DNA of 64,000 nt, taken from positions 384,501 to 448,500 of the forward strand of contig NZ_JAFLNH010000003.1 of the NCBI RefSeq assembly GCF_018361265.1. Direction: 5' to 3'. The notes under the pieces are model-generated. The model searched no databases. It was not told the origin of the DNA and saw only the letters and a list, made by a program, of their open reading frames with translations. Source of the stretch: Mycobacterium sp. SM1. Its GTDB lineage: Bacteria > Actinomycetota > Actinomycetes > Mycobacteriales > Mycobacteriaceae. This document shows positions 1-7,001 of this stretch, one piece after another (positions within the stretch are counted from its first letter, which is position 1; each line of letters starts with the position of its first letter). Position numbers and translations under genes: made by a program.

Positions 1-428
1 GTGGCGGCTACCTGGGCGGTGCGTTGGTATTCGAATCCGGTATCGGCATCGACCAATCCGGCAAGCGGCTGCGCACCGCAGACTGGACACCGGTGCTGCC
101 GGCGGCCTCGCTGCAGGATGGCAAGCCGCAGCGGGTGGAGCTCGACGGTGTGGGAGTGGTGCTGTGCCGCGATGGCAATGGGCAGGTGTCGGCGTTCGGC
201 GAGCTGTGCCCGCACCTGGCCGCGCCGATGGTCGACGGCTGGATCGATCGCGGCCGCGTCGTATGCCCCTGGCACGGGTCGTGGTTCGACCTCAAGTCCG
301 GGGAAGTGCTGCGGGGCCCGGCGGCGGCGCCGCTGCCGTGCTACGAGACGCGGATCAACGACGGGATGATCGAGCTGCGCGGCGATGGCCACCATGCCCT
401 CGCCGCGGCCAAGGGAGTGGCTAAGTGA
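1..428 (+). CDS. DUF2231/Rieske [2Fe-2S] protein, 3' part (5' end outside window)
   Basis: Only the last 141 residues are present; reading is open from the first full codon at position 3. The first visible residues (GGYLGGALVF) resemble the end of a DUF2231 membrane domain. A Rieske domain follows, with the cluster-binding pairs Cys-Pro-His (visible residues 69-71) and Cys-Pro-Trp-His (88-91), then a Gly-Ser-Trp-Phe-Asp stretch typical of ferredoxin-like Rieske proteins. The role is probably electron transfer at the membrane; the partner is unknown. The stop overlaps the GTG start of the hemerythrin-like gene, so the two are likely co-translated. The domain call is firm; the substrate cannot be told. 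Confidence 0.85.
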   Translation, partial: GGYLGGALVFESGIGIDQSGKRLRTADWTPVLPAASLQDGKPQRVELDGVGVVLCRDGNGQVSAFGELCPHLAAPMVDGWIDRGRVVCPWHGSWFDLKSGEVLRGPAAAPLPCYETRINDGMIELRGDGHHALAAAKGVAK

Positions 429-901
429 CCGCCTACACGGTATTGCAGGATCACCACAAGGTGATCAAAGGCCTGATAAAGAAGATCAGCGAGGCGCCGG
501 CCGAACGCCAAGACCTGCTCGACGAATTGCTGGTGGAACTGGACATCCACTTTCGCATCGAAGACGACTTGTATTACCCGGCCCTGTCGGCGGCCGGCGA
601 CTTGATCGCGATCGCGCATGCCGAACATCGCCAGGTCATCGACCAGCTGGCGGTGCTTCTTCGCACGTCGCCGCGGGCGCCCGAGTACGACGACGAATGG
701 CGTTCCTTCGCCCGGGTGCTCGAGGCCCACGCCGACGCAGAAGAACGCGACATGATCCCCGCACCACCGCCGGTGCAGCTCAGCGACGAAGAACTCGACA
801 CGCTCGGTGACCAGATGGCCGGCCGCATCCAGGAATTACGCGGCTCCACGGTCCACAAGCTGCGGGTCAAGGGCCGTAAGGCACTGCTGCGGTCGTTATA
901 G
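425..901 (+). CDS. Hemerythrin HHE-domain protein
   Basis: A 158-aa protein starting at a GTG that overlaps the upstream stop (GTGA). It carries the hemerythrin-type ligand pattern for a di-iron centre: His10/His11, His42 with Glu46, His65 and His68, and His102 with Glu106, on predicted helices. Such proteins bind O2 or NO or sense iron and redox state. Coupling to a Rieske protein in one transcription unit suggests an iron/oxygen-linked redox function, which is inference. The basic C-terminal tail (KLRVKGRKALLRSL) is not part of the metal site. No signal peptide or membrane segment is seen. Confidence 0.88.
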   Translation: MTAYTVLQDHHKVIKGLIKKISEAPAERQDLLDELLVELDIHFRIEDDLYYPALSAAGDLIAIAHAEHRQVIDQLAVLLRTSPRAPEYDDEWRSFARVLEAHADAEERDMIPAPPPVQLSDEELDTLGDQMAGRIQELRGSTVHKLRVKGRKALLRSL

Positions 902-1046
902 CGCGAGGGCTTTCGGCGCGTGGGCGACGCCAGCGCACCGTCCCACCCGCCTGGCCGTGCCGTCGTATCGGGGCGGCCCCGCCGGTCGTGACGCCGGTAC
1001 GCGTAAGAAATCCGCTAACAATCCGGACACGGTGGAACTTGGTGGT

Positions 1047-1075
1047 TTGACCTCGCCGCGTTGTTGTTGCACTAT
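1047..1075 (+). promoter_or_regulatory. Candidate SigA promoter of the M-box transcript
   Basis: TTGACC at 1047-1052 matches the -35 consensus in five of six bases. After a 17-nt spacer, CACTAT at 1070-1075 is a fair -10 element. Transcription would begin near 1082, just before the first paired base of the M-box at 1088. The geometry supports the assignment; no start-site data are available. The preceding bases (902-1046) show no gene. Confidence 0.55.
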
Positions 1076-1087
1076 CGGGTAGGTAAG

Positions 1088-1251
1088 CACCTCGTTAGGC
1101 GAGGCGGCCACACGGACACAGGCCACTGACCCCGAACGTCGAGAGACGCCCAGGGTCAGGACAGCTCTTCCCGGGTTAAGGGTTGAGCCCAAGTGGCTTC
1201 TGGTGTTTCCGGATACGGCGTGTGGTGTCGAAGCTCTGACGAGTGGGGTGC
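1088..1251 (+). ncRNA. M-box (ykoK leader) Mg2+ riboswitch
   Basis: The leader contains the highly conserved ykoK/M-box blocks: CTCGTTAGGCGAGG at the 5' side, GGACACAGGCCACTG, GTCGAGAGACGCCCAGGGTC, and GTCGAAGCTCTGACGAGTGG at the 3' side. The closing helix P1 forms between GCACCTCGT (1088-1096) and ACGAG...GGTGC (about 1239-1251). M-boxes fold on binding Mg2+ and usually shut off Mg2+ uptake or related genes. In M. tuberculosis an M-box precedes Rv1535, and the gene at 1552 matches that position. The expression platform is not a simple intrinsic terminator: a small ORF and a hairpin follow before the gene. Confidence 0.93.
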
Positions 1252-1346
1252 GGTTGTCCGGCAGTCGCCGGGTTCTGCGCTCCTGCTTGCGTGTGAAGGG
1301 TGCGGGCATCCGCACGTGTTCGCGACCGCGAGGAGGTGAGGGACGC

Positions 1347-1433
1347 ATGAGTTCCAGTTCTAGTCCGGGTCGATATCCGGGCTTGGTTTCGTCCCGATCC
1401 GGCCTGCGGCGCGGCGTCTCCCCTGGCCGTTGA
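1347..1433 (+). CDS. Putative 28-codon upstream ORF (leader peptide) behind the M-box
   Basis: An ATG sits 7 nt after a near-perfect Shine-Dalgarno (AGGAGGTGAG at 1331-1340) and opens a 28-codon frame that closes at TGA. The peptide is short, basic and rich in Ser, Arg and Gly, with four Pro (starts MSSSSSPGRYPG). It lies between the riboswitch and the main gene, the place where a translated leader could control Rho access or downstream initiation. The ribosome binding site is better than that of most genes here, which is the main argument that it is translated. The peptide matches no family I recognise. Confidence 0.5.
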   Translation: MSSSSSPGRYPGLVSSRSGLRRGVSPGR

Positions 1434-1457
1434 GCTAGAAAGCGCGAGTTGCCTCAC

Positions 1458-1486
1458 CGGCCGAGCGATCCGCTCGGGCGCCGGGA
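1458..1486 (+). promoter_or_regulatory. Hairpin between leader ORF and Rv1535-like gene
   Basis: CCGAGCG (1461-1467) and CGCTCGG (1471-1477) form a perfect 7-bp stem with an ATC loop. Flanking CCGG blocks could add an outer helix. No U-tract follows, so it is not a canonical intrinsic terminator. It could pause polymerase or form part of the M-box expression platform upstream of the AGGAGG site at about 1540. Confidence 0.45.
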
Positions 1487-1551
1487 ACCGTGAGAGGGAC
1501 GGAACAGTCAGTCCAGAAGTGTCCGATTGATTTTCCGTCGAGGAGGCAACC

Positions 1552-1809
1552 ATGACTGCTGTTCTGTGGGATGACGTAGCCACGAGAGTGCCCCGCGCGC
1601 CCAAGCTGCGGGCGGTGCCGGCCGCAGAGCCGACGCCAGCCGCCGCCAAGAAGGCCGCGCAGAAGAAGATAGCCAAGCGCCTTGACGACCAGCCGTTCGG
1701 CGTCGGGGGCGACCCGCTGGTGGAGGGGGCCGCGTGGTTGTTGCGGGCTCCGGTGCACCAGCTGTATGCGGCGCTGTGGCGCGTCGGGCTGTTAGAGGTC
1801 CTGGCGTGA
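1552..1809 (+). CDS. Small conserved mycobacterial protein (Rv1535-like), M-box controlled
   Basis: An 85-aa protein with a good AGGAGG site 6-10 nt before the ATG. The middle is Ala/Lys-rich (PAAAKKAAQKKIAKR, about residues 28-42) and probably a basic helix. The C-terminal third (about 53-85) is hydrophobic with Trp and Leu (AAWLLRAPVHQLYAALWRVG) and could be amphipathic or membrane-associated. No enzyme motif is seen. Position directly after the M-box and before ileS matches Rv1535 of M. tuberculosis, whose function is unknown to me. A role in the response to low Mg2+ is inferred only from the riboswitch. Confidence 0.8.
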   Translation: MTAVLWDDVATRVPRAPKLRAVPAAEPTPAAAKKAAQKKIAKRLDDQPFGVGGDPLVEGAAWLLRAPVHQLYAALWRVGLLEVLA

Positions 1810-1856
1810 CACCACCCGGCGCATCTTTTGTCACGGGTCCGTGGCGCGCCCTAAGC

Positions 1857-1917
1857 CCAAGGGGCTGCCCGGCCGCAGCGTAGTGGTGCGGCCAGGCAGC
1901 CCCTTGGCATTTCTTCG
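1857..1917 (+). terminator. Strong intrinsic terminator after the M-box gene
   Basis: CCAAGGGGCTGCC and GGCCGCA on the left pair with TGCGGCC and GGCAGCCCCTTGG on the right, giving a stem of about 20 bp with one mismatch and a 9-nt loop (arms 1857-1877 and 1887-1907). CATTTCTTCG follows. It should end the M-box transcript and insulate the next gene. In the rest of the gap up to 2153 I see no gene or clear promoter. Confidence 0.85.
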
Positions 1918-2153
1918 TGGCATTTCCCTTGGGCGTATTTTCCCGGGGATCATCGCCCCTGAGATCAGGCAAGGCACGCGCCGTGTGATTTTTGCCCGCC
2001 CAGTCGCGGGGCTGTCAGGCGGCCCAGCCGACACCGGCTGCCACCGCGAAAACCCGGCAACAGGTGGTGTTATCCGCAGTAGCGTTAATAGATCCGCTCG
2101 GCCCAACCCGATGCGGCCGGATCCCGGGCGGTGGTGGCGCGAAGGAGGGTGTC

Positions 2154-2528
2154 ATGGCGACCGATCTGACGCTCTATCTGGATGACGAGCCTGGAGAGCT
2201 GGCTCGGGTGGGTGAGGTGTTGGGCAGAGCGGGCGTCAACATCACCGGTCTGTGCGCCCTTGGTGGCGGGGGAGGCCAGGCGGAGTTGCACATCCTCGTG
2301 CAGGATCCCACCGCCGCATTCGAAGCGCTGACGAGTGCCGGCATCAAGATCGAAGAGGAGCAGGAGGTCATCGTTCTGGAGGTGGCGGACCGCCCCGGCG
2401 CCCTGGCCGAGGCGGTGCACAAGCTCGGCGCCGCAAAGGTCAACCTGGACACCGTCTACCTGGCGACCAGCACCCGCCTGGTGCTGGGGGCGGACAACCT
2501 GGCCGACGCCAAGGCCGCGCTGGGCTGA
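2154..2528 (+). CDS. ACT-domain protein
   Basis: A 124-aa protein with two ACT-like halves. The first (about residues 4-65) begins with a DEPGELARVGEVLGRAGVNI ligand-loop signature. The second (about 68-124) contains VLEVADRPGALAEAV. ACT domains bind amino acids and usually regulate enzymes; here the protein stands alone, so it may act as a free sensor. The ATG is chosen because GAAGGAGGGTG lies just before it, although the frame is open further upstream. It precedes the ileS T-box leader, an interesting context for an amino-acid sensor, but no link can be shown. Confidence 0.85.
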   Translation: MATDLTLYLDDEPGELARVGEVLGRAGVNITGLCALGGGGGQAELHILVQDPTAAFEALTSAGIKIEEEQEVIVLEVADRPGALAEAVHKLGAAKVNLDTVYLATSTRLVLGADNLADAKAALG

Positions 2529-2570
2529 GCGCCCGGCGGGCCGCCCCGGCGGTCGCCGGCGAGGATCCGT

Positions 2571-2819
2571 AGAATCGATGCAACGGCGTTGATCCGGCCA
2601 TCACCGGGGAGCCTTCGGAAGAACAGCCGGCTTCTGCACCGGAAGCAGCCCAGTAGAACCGAACGGGTTGGCCCGTCATAGCCTTAATCGAGCGGCCACG
2701 CCACGGCGTGTGCAAGCGGGGTGGTACCGCGGCGCTCGCGCACCCGGCGCGGCGTCGTCCCCGGCCTAACACAGGCACGCCAGTGCCGAAATCGGCACCC
2801 TGGCACAGGAGACGACACG
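2571..2819 (+). ncRNA. T-box riboswitch (tRNA-Ile sensor), actinobacterial ileS type
   Basis: The leader has the T-box core GGGGTGGTACCGCGG (2718-2732), whose TGGT bulge pairs with the acceptor end of uncharged tRNA. A short stem CCGG/CCGG (2594-2607) presents ATC, an Ile codon, in its terminal loop at 2600-2602. This fits the ultrashort stem I described for actinobacterial ileS leaders. There is no terminator; instead GTCGTCC (2754-2760) can pair with GG-A-GACGAC (2809-2816) and bury the ileS ribosome binding site. Control is therefore probably at translation. A further 11-bp hairpin lies at 2779-2804. Confidence 0.92.
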
Positions 2820-5800
2820 TTGACCGAGCACACCTATCCACGACCGGCTGGTGGCGCCCCCGACTTTCCGGCCCTGGAACTCGAGGTCCTCGACTACTGG
2901 GCGGTCGACGACACCTTCCGCGCCAGCATCGACCGCCGCGCCGGCGCCCGGGAGTACGTGTTTTATGACGGGCCGCCCTTCGCCAACGGCCTGCCGCACT
3001 ACGGGCATCTGCTCACCGGCTACGTCAAAGACATTGTGCCGCGGTATCGCACCATGCGCGGCTATAAGGTGGAGCGCCGCTTCGGCTGGGACACCCACGG
3101 GCTGCCCGCCGAGCTCGAGGTCGAGCAGCAGCTCGGGATCACCGACAAATCCCAGATCGACGCCATGGGTATCGCGGCGTTCAACGACGCATGCCGCGCC
3201 TCGGTGCTGCGTTACACCGACGAATGGCGGGCCTATGTGACCCGTCAGGCCCGCTGGGTCGATTTCGACAACGACTACAAGACACTCGACCTGCCCTACA
3301 TGGAGTCGGTCATCTGGGCGTTCAAGCAGCTGTGGGACAAGGGCCTGGCCTACGAGGGCTACCGGGTGTTGCCGTATTGCTGGCGCGACGAAACCCCGCT
3401 GTCCAACCATGAACTGCGCATGGATGACGACATCTACCAAAGCCGCCAGGACCCAGCGATCACCGTCGGATTCCGCGTCGCCAACGGCGACGAGACCGGC
3501 CTGGCGGGCGCGTACCTGCTGGTGTGGACGACCACACCCTGGACGCTGCCGGCCAACCAGGCGGTGGCGGTCAACCCCGATGTGACCTATGTGCAGGTGC
3601 GGGCGGGCGATCGCCGGCTCGTGCTGGCCCAGGCCCGGCTGGGTGCCTACACCCGCGAGCTCGGGGAGCACCCCGAGGTGCTGGGCACCTGCCGCGGCTC
3701 CGACCTGCTGGGCCTGCGCTACCTGCCGCCGTTCCCGTACTTTATGGACTCGCCCAACGCTTTTCGGGTGCTGGGTGGTGACTTTGTGACCACTGAGGAC
3801 GGCACCGGCATCGTGCACCTGGCTCCGGCCTACGGCGAGGACGACATGCTGGCCGCCGAAAAAGCCGGCATCACGGCGGTGACGCCGGTGGATTCCAGGG
3901 GCCGTTTCGACGCCACCGTGCCGGACTATCAGGGCCGGCACGTCTTCGACGCCAACGCGCAGATCATCCGCGACCTGAAGAACGGCAGCGGCCCCGCCGC
4001 GGCCAACGGGGCGGTGCTGCTGCGCCACGAAACCTACGAGCACCCCTACCCGCACTGCTGGCGCTGCCGCAACCCGCTGATCTACCGCGCGGTGTCGTCG
4101 TGGTTCGTCAAGGTCAGCGAATTCCGCGACCGCATGGTCGAACTCAACCAGCAGATCACCTGGTACCCCGAGCACGTCAAAGACGGCCAGTTCGGCAAGT
4201 GGCTGCAGGGCGCGCGTGACTGGTCGATCTCGCGAAACCGCTACTGGGGCACCCCGATTCCGGTGTGGAAGTCCGACGACCCGGCCTACCCGCGGATCGA
4301 CGTCTACGGCAGCCTCGATGAGTTGGAGCGCGACTTCGGGGTGCGCCCGGACAACCTGCACCGGCCCTACATCGACGAGCTGACCCGGCCCAATCCCGAT
4401 GACCCGTCTGGACGTTCGACGATGCGGCGCATCCCCGACGTGCTCGACGTCTGGTTCGACTCGGGTTCGATGCCCTACGCGCAGGTGCATTACCCATTCG
4501 AGAACGCCGAGTGGTTTCAGACGCACTACCCGGGGGACTTCATCGTCGAATACATCGGGCAGACCCGCGGCTGGTTTTACACCCTGCACGTGCTGGCCAC
4601 CGCGCTGTTCGACCGGCCTGCATTCAAAACCTGCGTGGCGCACGGGATTGTGTTGGGCTATGACGGCCAGAAGATGAGCAAGTCGCGGCGCAACTACCCC
4701 GACGTGACCGAGGTGTTCGAGCGCGACGGCTCCGATGCCATGCGCTGGTTTTTGATGGCCTCGCCGATCCTGCGCGGCGGCAACCTGATTGTCACGGAAC
4801 CGGGTATCCGCGAAGCCGTGCGCCAGGTGCTGATGCCGCTGTGGAACGCCTACAGCTTTCTGGCGCTCTACGCACCGAAAGTCGGTGTTTGGCGCACTGA
4901 TTCGCCCCACGTTTTGGACCGCTACATCCTGGCCAAGCTCGCCGTGCTGCGTGATCGGCTCACCGAGGCGTTGGATGCCTGCGACATCTCCGGCGCCTGC
5001 GAACAGCTGCGCCGATTCACCGACGCGCTGACCAACTGGTATGTGCGCCGCTCACGCCAACGGTTCTGGGATGAAGACCCCGACGCCATCGACACCCTGC
5101 ACACCGTGCTGGAGGTGACCGGGCGGCTGGCCGCCCCGCTGCTTCCGCTGACTACCGAGGTCATCTGGCGCGGGATCACCGGCCGACGTTCGGTGCACCT
5201 GACGGACTGGCCGGCCGCCGGGGAGGTGCCCGCCGACACCACGCTGGTGGCCGCCATGGACCGGGTGCGGGAGGTGTGCTCGACGGCATCGTCGCTGCGC
5301 AAGGCGCACCAGCTGCGCGTACGGCTGCCGTTGCCGAAACTCACTGTGGCGGTTGAGGATCCGCACCACCTCGAGCCGTTCACCGAGCTGATCGCCGAGG
5401 AGCTCAACGTCAAGAAGGTCGAACTCAGCGACGACATTGCGCGCTACGGCCGCTTCGAGCTCGCGGTCAACGCGCGGGTCGCCGGGCCGCGGCTGGGCAA
5501 AGACGTGCAGGCCGCCATCAGGGCCGTCAAGGCGGGCGAGGGCGTCGTCAACCCGGACGGCACCTTGACCGCGGGTCCGGCGGTGCTGCAGCCCGGCGAG
5601 TACAGCTCGAAACTGGTGGCCGCCGACCCGGAGTACACCGCCGCCCTGGCCGACGGCACCGGCCTGGTGGTGCTGGACGGCACGGTGACCCCCGAACTGG
5701 AAGCCGAGGGCTGGGCCAAGGACCGCATCCGCGAACTGCAGGAACTGCGCAAGGCGAGCGGGCTGGATGTCTCTGACCGGATCAGTGTGACGATGTCGGT

Positions 5801-5945
5801 GCCCGCGCAGCGTCAGGACTGGGCACAGGCGCACCGCGACCTGATCGCCCGCGAAATCCTGGCCACCAGCTTCGAATTCGCTGAGCCGGCACCGCACGCC
5901 GTCGCGATCGGCGACGGCGTGCGCGTCAGCATCGCCAAGGCTTAA
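2820..5945 (+). CDS. ileS: Isoleucyl-tRNA synthetase
   Basis: Charges tRNA-Ile in the cytoplasm. The 1041-aa class I enzyme has a HIGH-type motif, HYGH (residues 60-63), in [13 protein letters not shown], and KMSKS at 618-622, with a CP1 editing domain between them. The TTG start is chosen because AGGAGA (2807-2812) precedes it and the protein then begins like the M. tuberculosis enzyme; the open frame upstream lies in the T-box. Length and sequence fit the eukaryote-like IleRS class found in mycobacteria, a class generally insensitive to mupirocin (family knowledge). Expression is set by the T-box in front. Confidence 0.97.
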   Translation: MTEHTYPRPAGGAPDFPALELEVLDYWAVDDTFRASIDRRAGAREYVFYDGPPFANGLPHYGHLLTGYVKDIVPRYRTMRGYKVERRFGWDTHGLPAELEVEQQLGITDKSQIDAMGIAAFNDACRASVLRYTDEWRAYVTRQARWVDFDNDYKTLDLPYMESVIWAFKQLWDKGLAYEGYRVLPYCWRDETPLSNHELRMDDDIYQSRQDPAITVGFRVANGDETGLAGAYLLVWTTTPWTLPANQAVAVNPDVTYVQVRAGDRRLVLAQARLGAYTRELGEHPEVLGTCRGSDLLGLRYLPPFPYFMDSPNAFRVLGGDFVTTEDGTGIVHLAPAYGEDDMLAAEKAGITAVTPVDSRGRFDATVPDYQGRHVFDANAQIIRDLKNGSGPAAANGAVLLRHETYEHPYPHCWRCRNPLIYRAVSSWFVKVSEFRDRMVELNQQITWYPEHVKDGQFGKWLQGARDWSISRNRYWGTPIPVWKSDDPAYPRIDVYGSLDELERDFGVRPDNLHRPYIDELTRPNPDDPSGRSTMRRIPDVLDVWFDSGSMPYAQVHYPFENAEWFQTHYPGDFIVEYIGQTRGWFYTLHVLATALFDRPAFKTCVAHGIVLGYDGQKMSKSRRNYPDVTEVFERDGSDAMRWFLMASPILRGGNLIVTEPGIREAVRQVLMPLWNAYSFLALYAPKVGVWRTDSPHVLDRYILAKLAVLRDRLTEALDACDISGACEQLRRFTDALTNWYVRRSRQRFWDEDPDAIDTLHTVLEVTGRLAAPLLPLTTEVIWRGITGRRSVHLTDWPAAGEVPADTTLVAAMDRVREVCSTASSLRKAHQLRVRLPLPKLTVAVEDPHHLEPFTELIAEELNVKKVELSDDIARYGRFELAVNARVAGPRLGKDVQAAIRAVKAGEGVVNPDGTLTAGPAVLQPGEYSSKLVAADPEYTAALADGTGLVVLDGTVTPELEAEGWAKDRIRELQELRKASGLDVSDRISVTMSVPAQRQDWAQAHRDLIAREILATSFEFAEPAPHAVAIGDGVRVSIAKA

Positions 5946-5972
5946 CCGGGCTTAGCCCGGCTTAGCCCCGCG
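5946..5972 (+). terminator. Short hairpin after ileS
   Basis: CCGGGC (5946-5951), a TTA loop and GCCCGG (5955-5960) form a perfect 6-bp hairpin starting directly after the ileS stop. CTTAGCCC follows, with no U-run. It is a plausible weak terminator of the kind common in mycobacteria. The first 63-nt palindrome begins 8 nt later and could add to termination. Confidence 0.45.
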
Positions 5973-6030
5973 ACAGTGCAACTGGCGACGCATTTCCCAA
6001 GTAGGCCCGTCGGCAGGTGCACTGTCGCGG
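5968..6030. repeat. 63-nt imperfect palindrome, copy 1 (left flank of nuclease cassette)
   Basis: The ends CCGCGACAGTGCA and TGCACTGTCGCGG are perfect 13-bp inverted arms. After a single mismatched pair the helix continues with CTGGCGACG against CGTCGGCAG (one mismatch), leaving a 17-nt loop. Copies of exactly the same length occur at 6928-6990 and 29016-29078. Position 7 and its partner change together between copies 1 and 2 (C:G to A:T), which favours a selected hairpin. Confidence 0.85.
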
Positions 6031-6060
6031 CATGTCGGGGTGTCCTGGCACGCTGCGCCC

Positions 6061-6927
6061 ATGGGGAAGACGACACCGTTCGTCGGGACCGATGCGATCC
6101 GGGCCGGCACGCTGACCGAACGGGAATTGCGCCGGTCCTGCACGCGGATTTACCGCAACGTCTACCAGCGGCGCGGCGGCGAGCTGACCGCGCGAGATCG
6201 GGCACTGGCCGCGTGGCTGTGGTCGGGCCGGGAAGCGGTCGTCGCCGGCAACTCCGCGGCCGCGCTGCTCGGCGCGGAATGGGTCGACCCGCGCGCGCCC
6301 GCCGAACTTATCAGCGACCGCAAACGTCCACCCCCGCTGATCATCACCCGCGAGGAGAGGCTGCTCGCCGGTGAGACCACGGCGGTCGACGGGATTGCGG
6401 TGACCTGTCCCGCTCGCACCGCGTTCGACCTGGGTCGGCGACCTGGCCTGCCGACCGCTGTCATTCGCATTGACGCCTTGGCCCGGGCCACCGGGTTGAC
6501 GCTCGACGATGTTCAGCCGCTGATCGGCGCCCACCGTGGCGCTCGCGGCATGAAGCAGCTGCGACGGGCGCTGCCCCTGGTCGACGCCGGCGCCGAGTCG
6601 CCGCAGGAGACCCGCACCAGGCTGGCGCTCATCGCGGGGGGCTTGCCGAGACCGCAGACCCAGATCGTGGTGCACGACGATTGGGGTCGGGTGCTCGCCC
6701 GCATCGACATGGGCTGGGAGGAGTGGCTTGTCGGTGTCGAATACGATGGGCCCCAGCATTGGACCGATCCGCGCATCCGCGCCAATGACATCGAGCGCGC
6801 CGCCAACCTGCAGCGCCGCGGCTGGCGACTGGTCCGCGTGAGCTCCGAGCTGCTGAGCTATCGCCCGCACGTCATCGTCGCCCGGGCCCGCGACGCGTTA
6901 CGTGCCGCGGGCTGCCCGCTCGGGTAG
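6061..6927 (+). CDS. AbiEi-like / DUF559 (Vsr-type) nuclease-fold protein
   Basis: A 288-aa protein. The N-terminal half (about 1-130) resembles the winged-helix and CASE-like region of AbiEi-family antitoxin-like proteins (VYQRRGGELTARDRALAAWL, then a CPARTAFDLGR segment). The C-terminal half (about 180-288) looks like the DUF559/Vsr branch of the PD-(D/E)XK nucleases: Glu180/Glu183, Asp216, then Glu227-Tyr-Asp229-Gly, His233 and a late Trp-Arg (255-256). The ATG is chosen over a GTG at 6040 because the family usually begins near MGKT; no good Shine-Dalgarno precedes either. The stop touches palindrome copy 2, and copy 1 ends 30 nt before the start. No cognate toxin (AbiEii-like) gene is adjacent. 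Confidence 0.8.
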   Translation: MGKTTPFVGTDAIRAGTLTERELRRSCTRIYRNVYQRRGGELTARDRALAAWLWSGREAVVAGNSAAALLGAEWVDPRAPAELISDRKRPPPLIITREERLLAGETTAVDGIAVTCPARTAFDLGRRPGLPTAVIRIDALARATGLTLDDVQPLIGAHRGARGMKQLRRALPLVDAGAESPQETRTRLALIAGGLPRPQTQIVVHDDWGRVLARIDMGWEEWLVGVEYDGPQHWTDPRIRANDIERAANLQRRGWRLVRVSSELLSYRPHVIVARARDALRAAGCPLG

Positions 6928-6990
6928 CCGCGAAAGTGCAACTGGCAACGCATTTCCCGAGTAGACCCGTCGGTAGTTGCACGTTCGCGG
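6928..6990. repeat. 63-nt imperfect palindrome, copy 2 (right flank of nuclease cassette)
   Basis: It begins at the base after the TAG stop of the nuclease-like gene and ends 11 nt before the first dinX start. The outer arms CCGCGAAAGTGCAAC and GTTGCACGTTCGCGG match at 14 of 15 positions. It has the same orientation and length as copy 1, with differences in both arms and in the loop. Confidence 0.85.
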
Positions 6991-7001
6991 CCAGAGGATG
7001 A

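Noticed and set aside
896..1348. 150-codon minus-strand ORF over the M-box region
   Set aside because: The plus strand contains highly conserved riboswitch blocks, and the predicted peptide is Arg/Pro-rich noise.
2721..2819. Longer ileS starting at GTG 2721
   Set aside because: This codon lies inside the T-box core; the TTG at 2820 has a ribosome site and the conserved N-terminus.
2766..4910. 714-codon open frame on the minus strand opposite ileS
   Set aside because: It mirrors the codon structure of ileS in high-GC DNA, has no recognisable domain and no ribosome site.
5968..6990. Insertion sequence with terminal inverted repeats
   Set aside because: The two flanks are same-orientation palindromes, and the enclosed protein has no DDE, serine or HUH transposase motif; no target duplication is evident.
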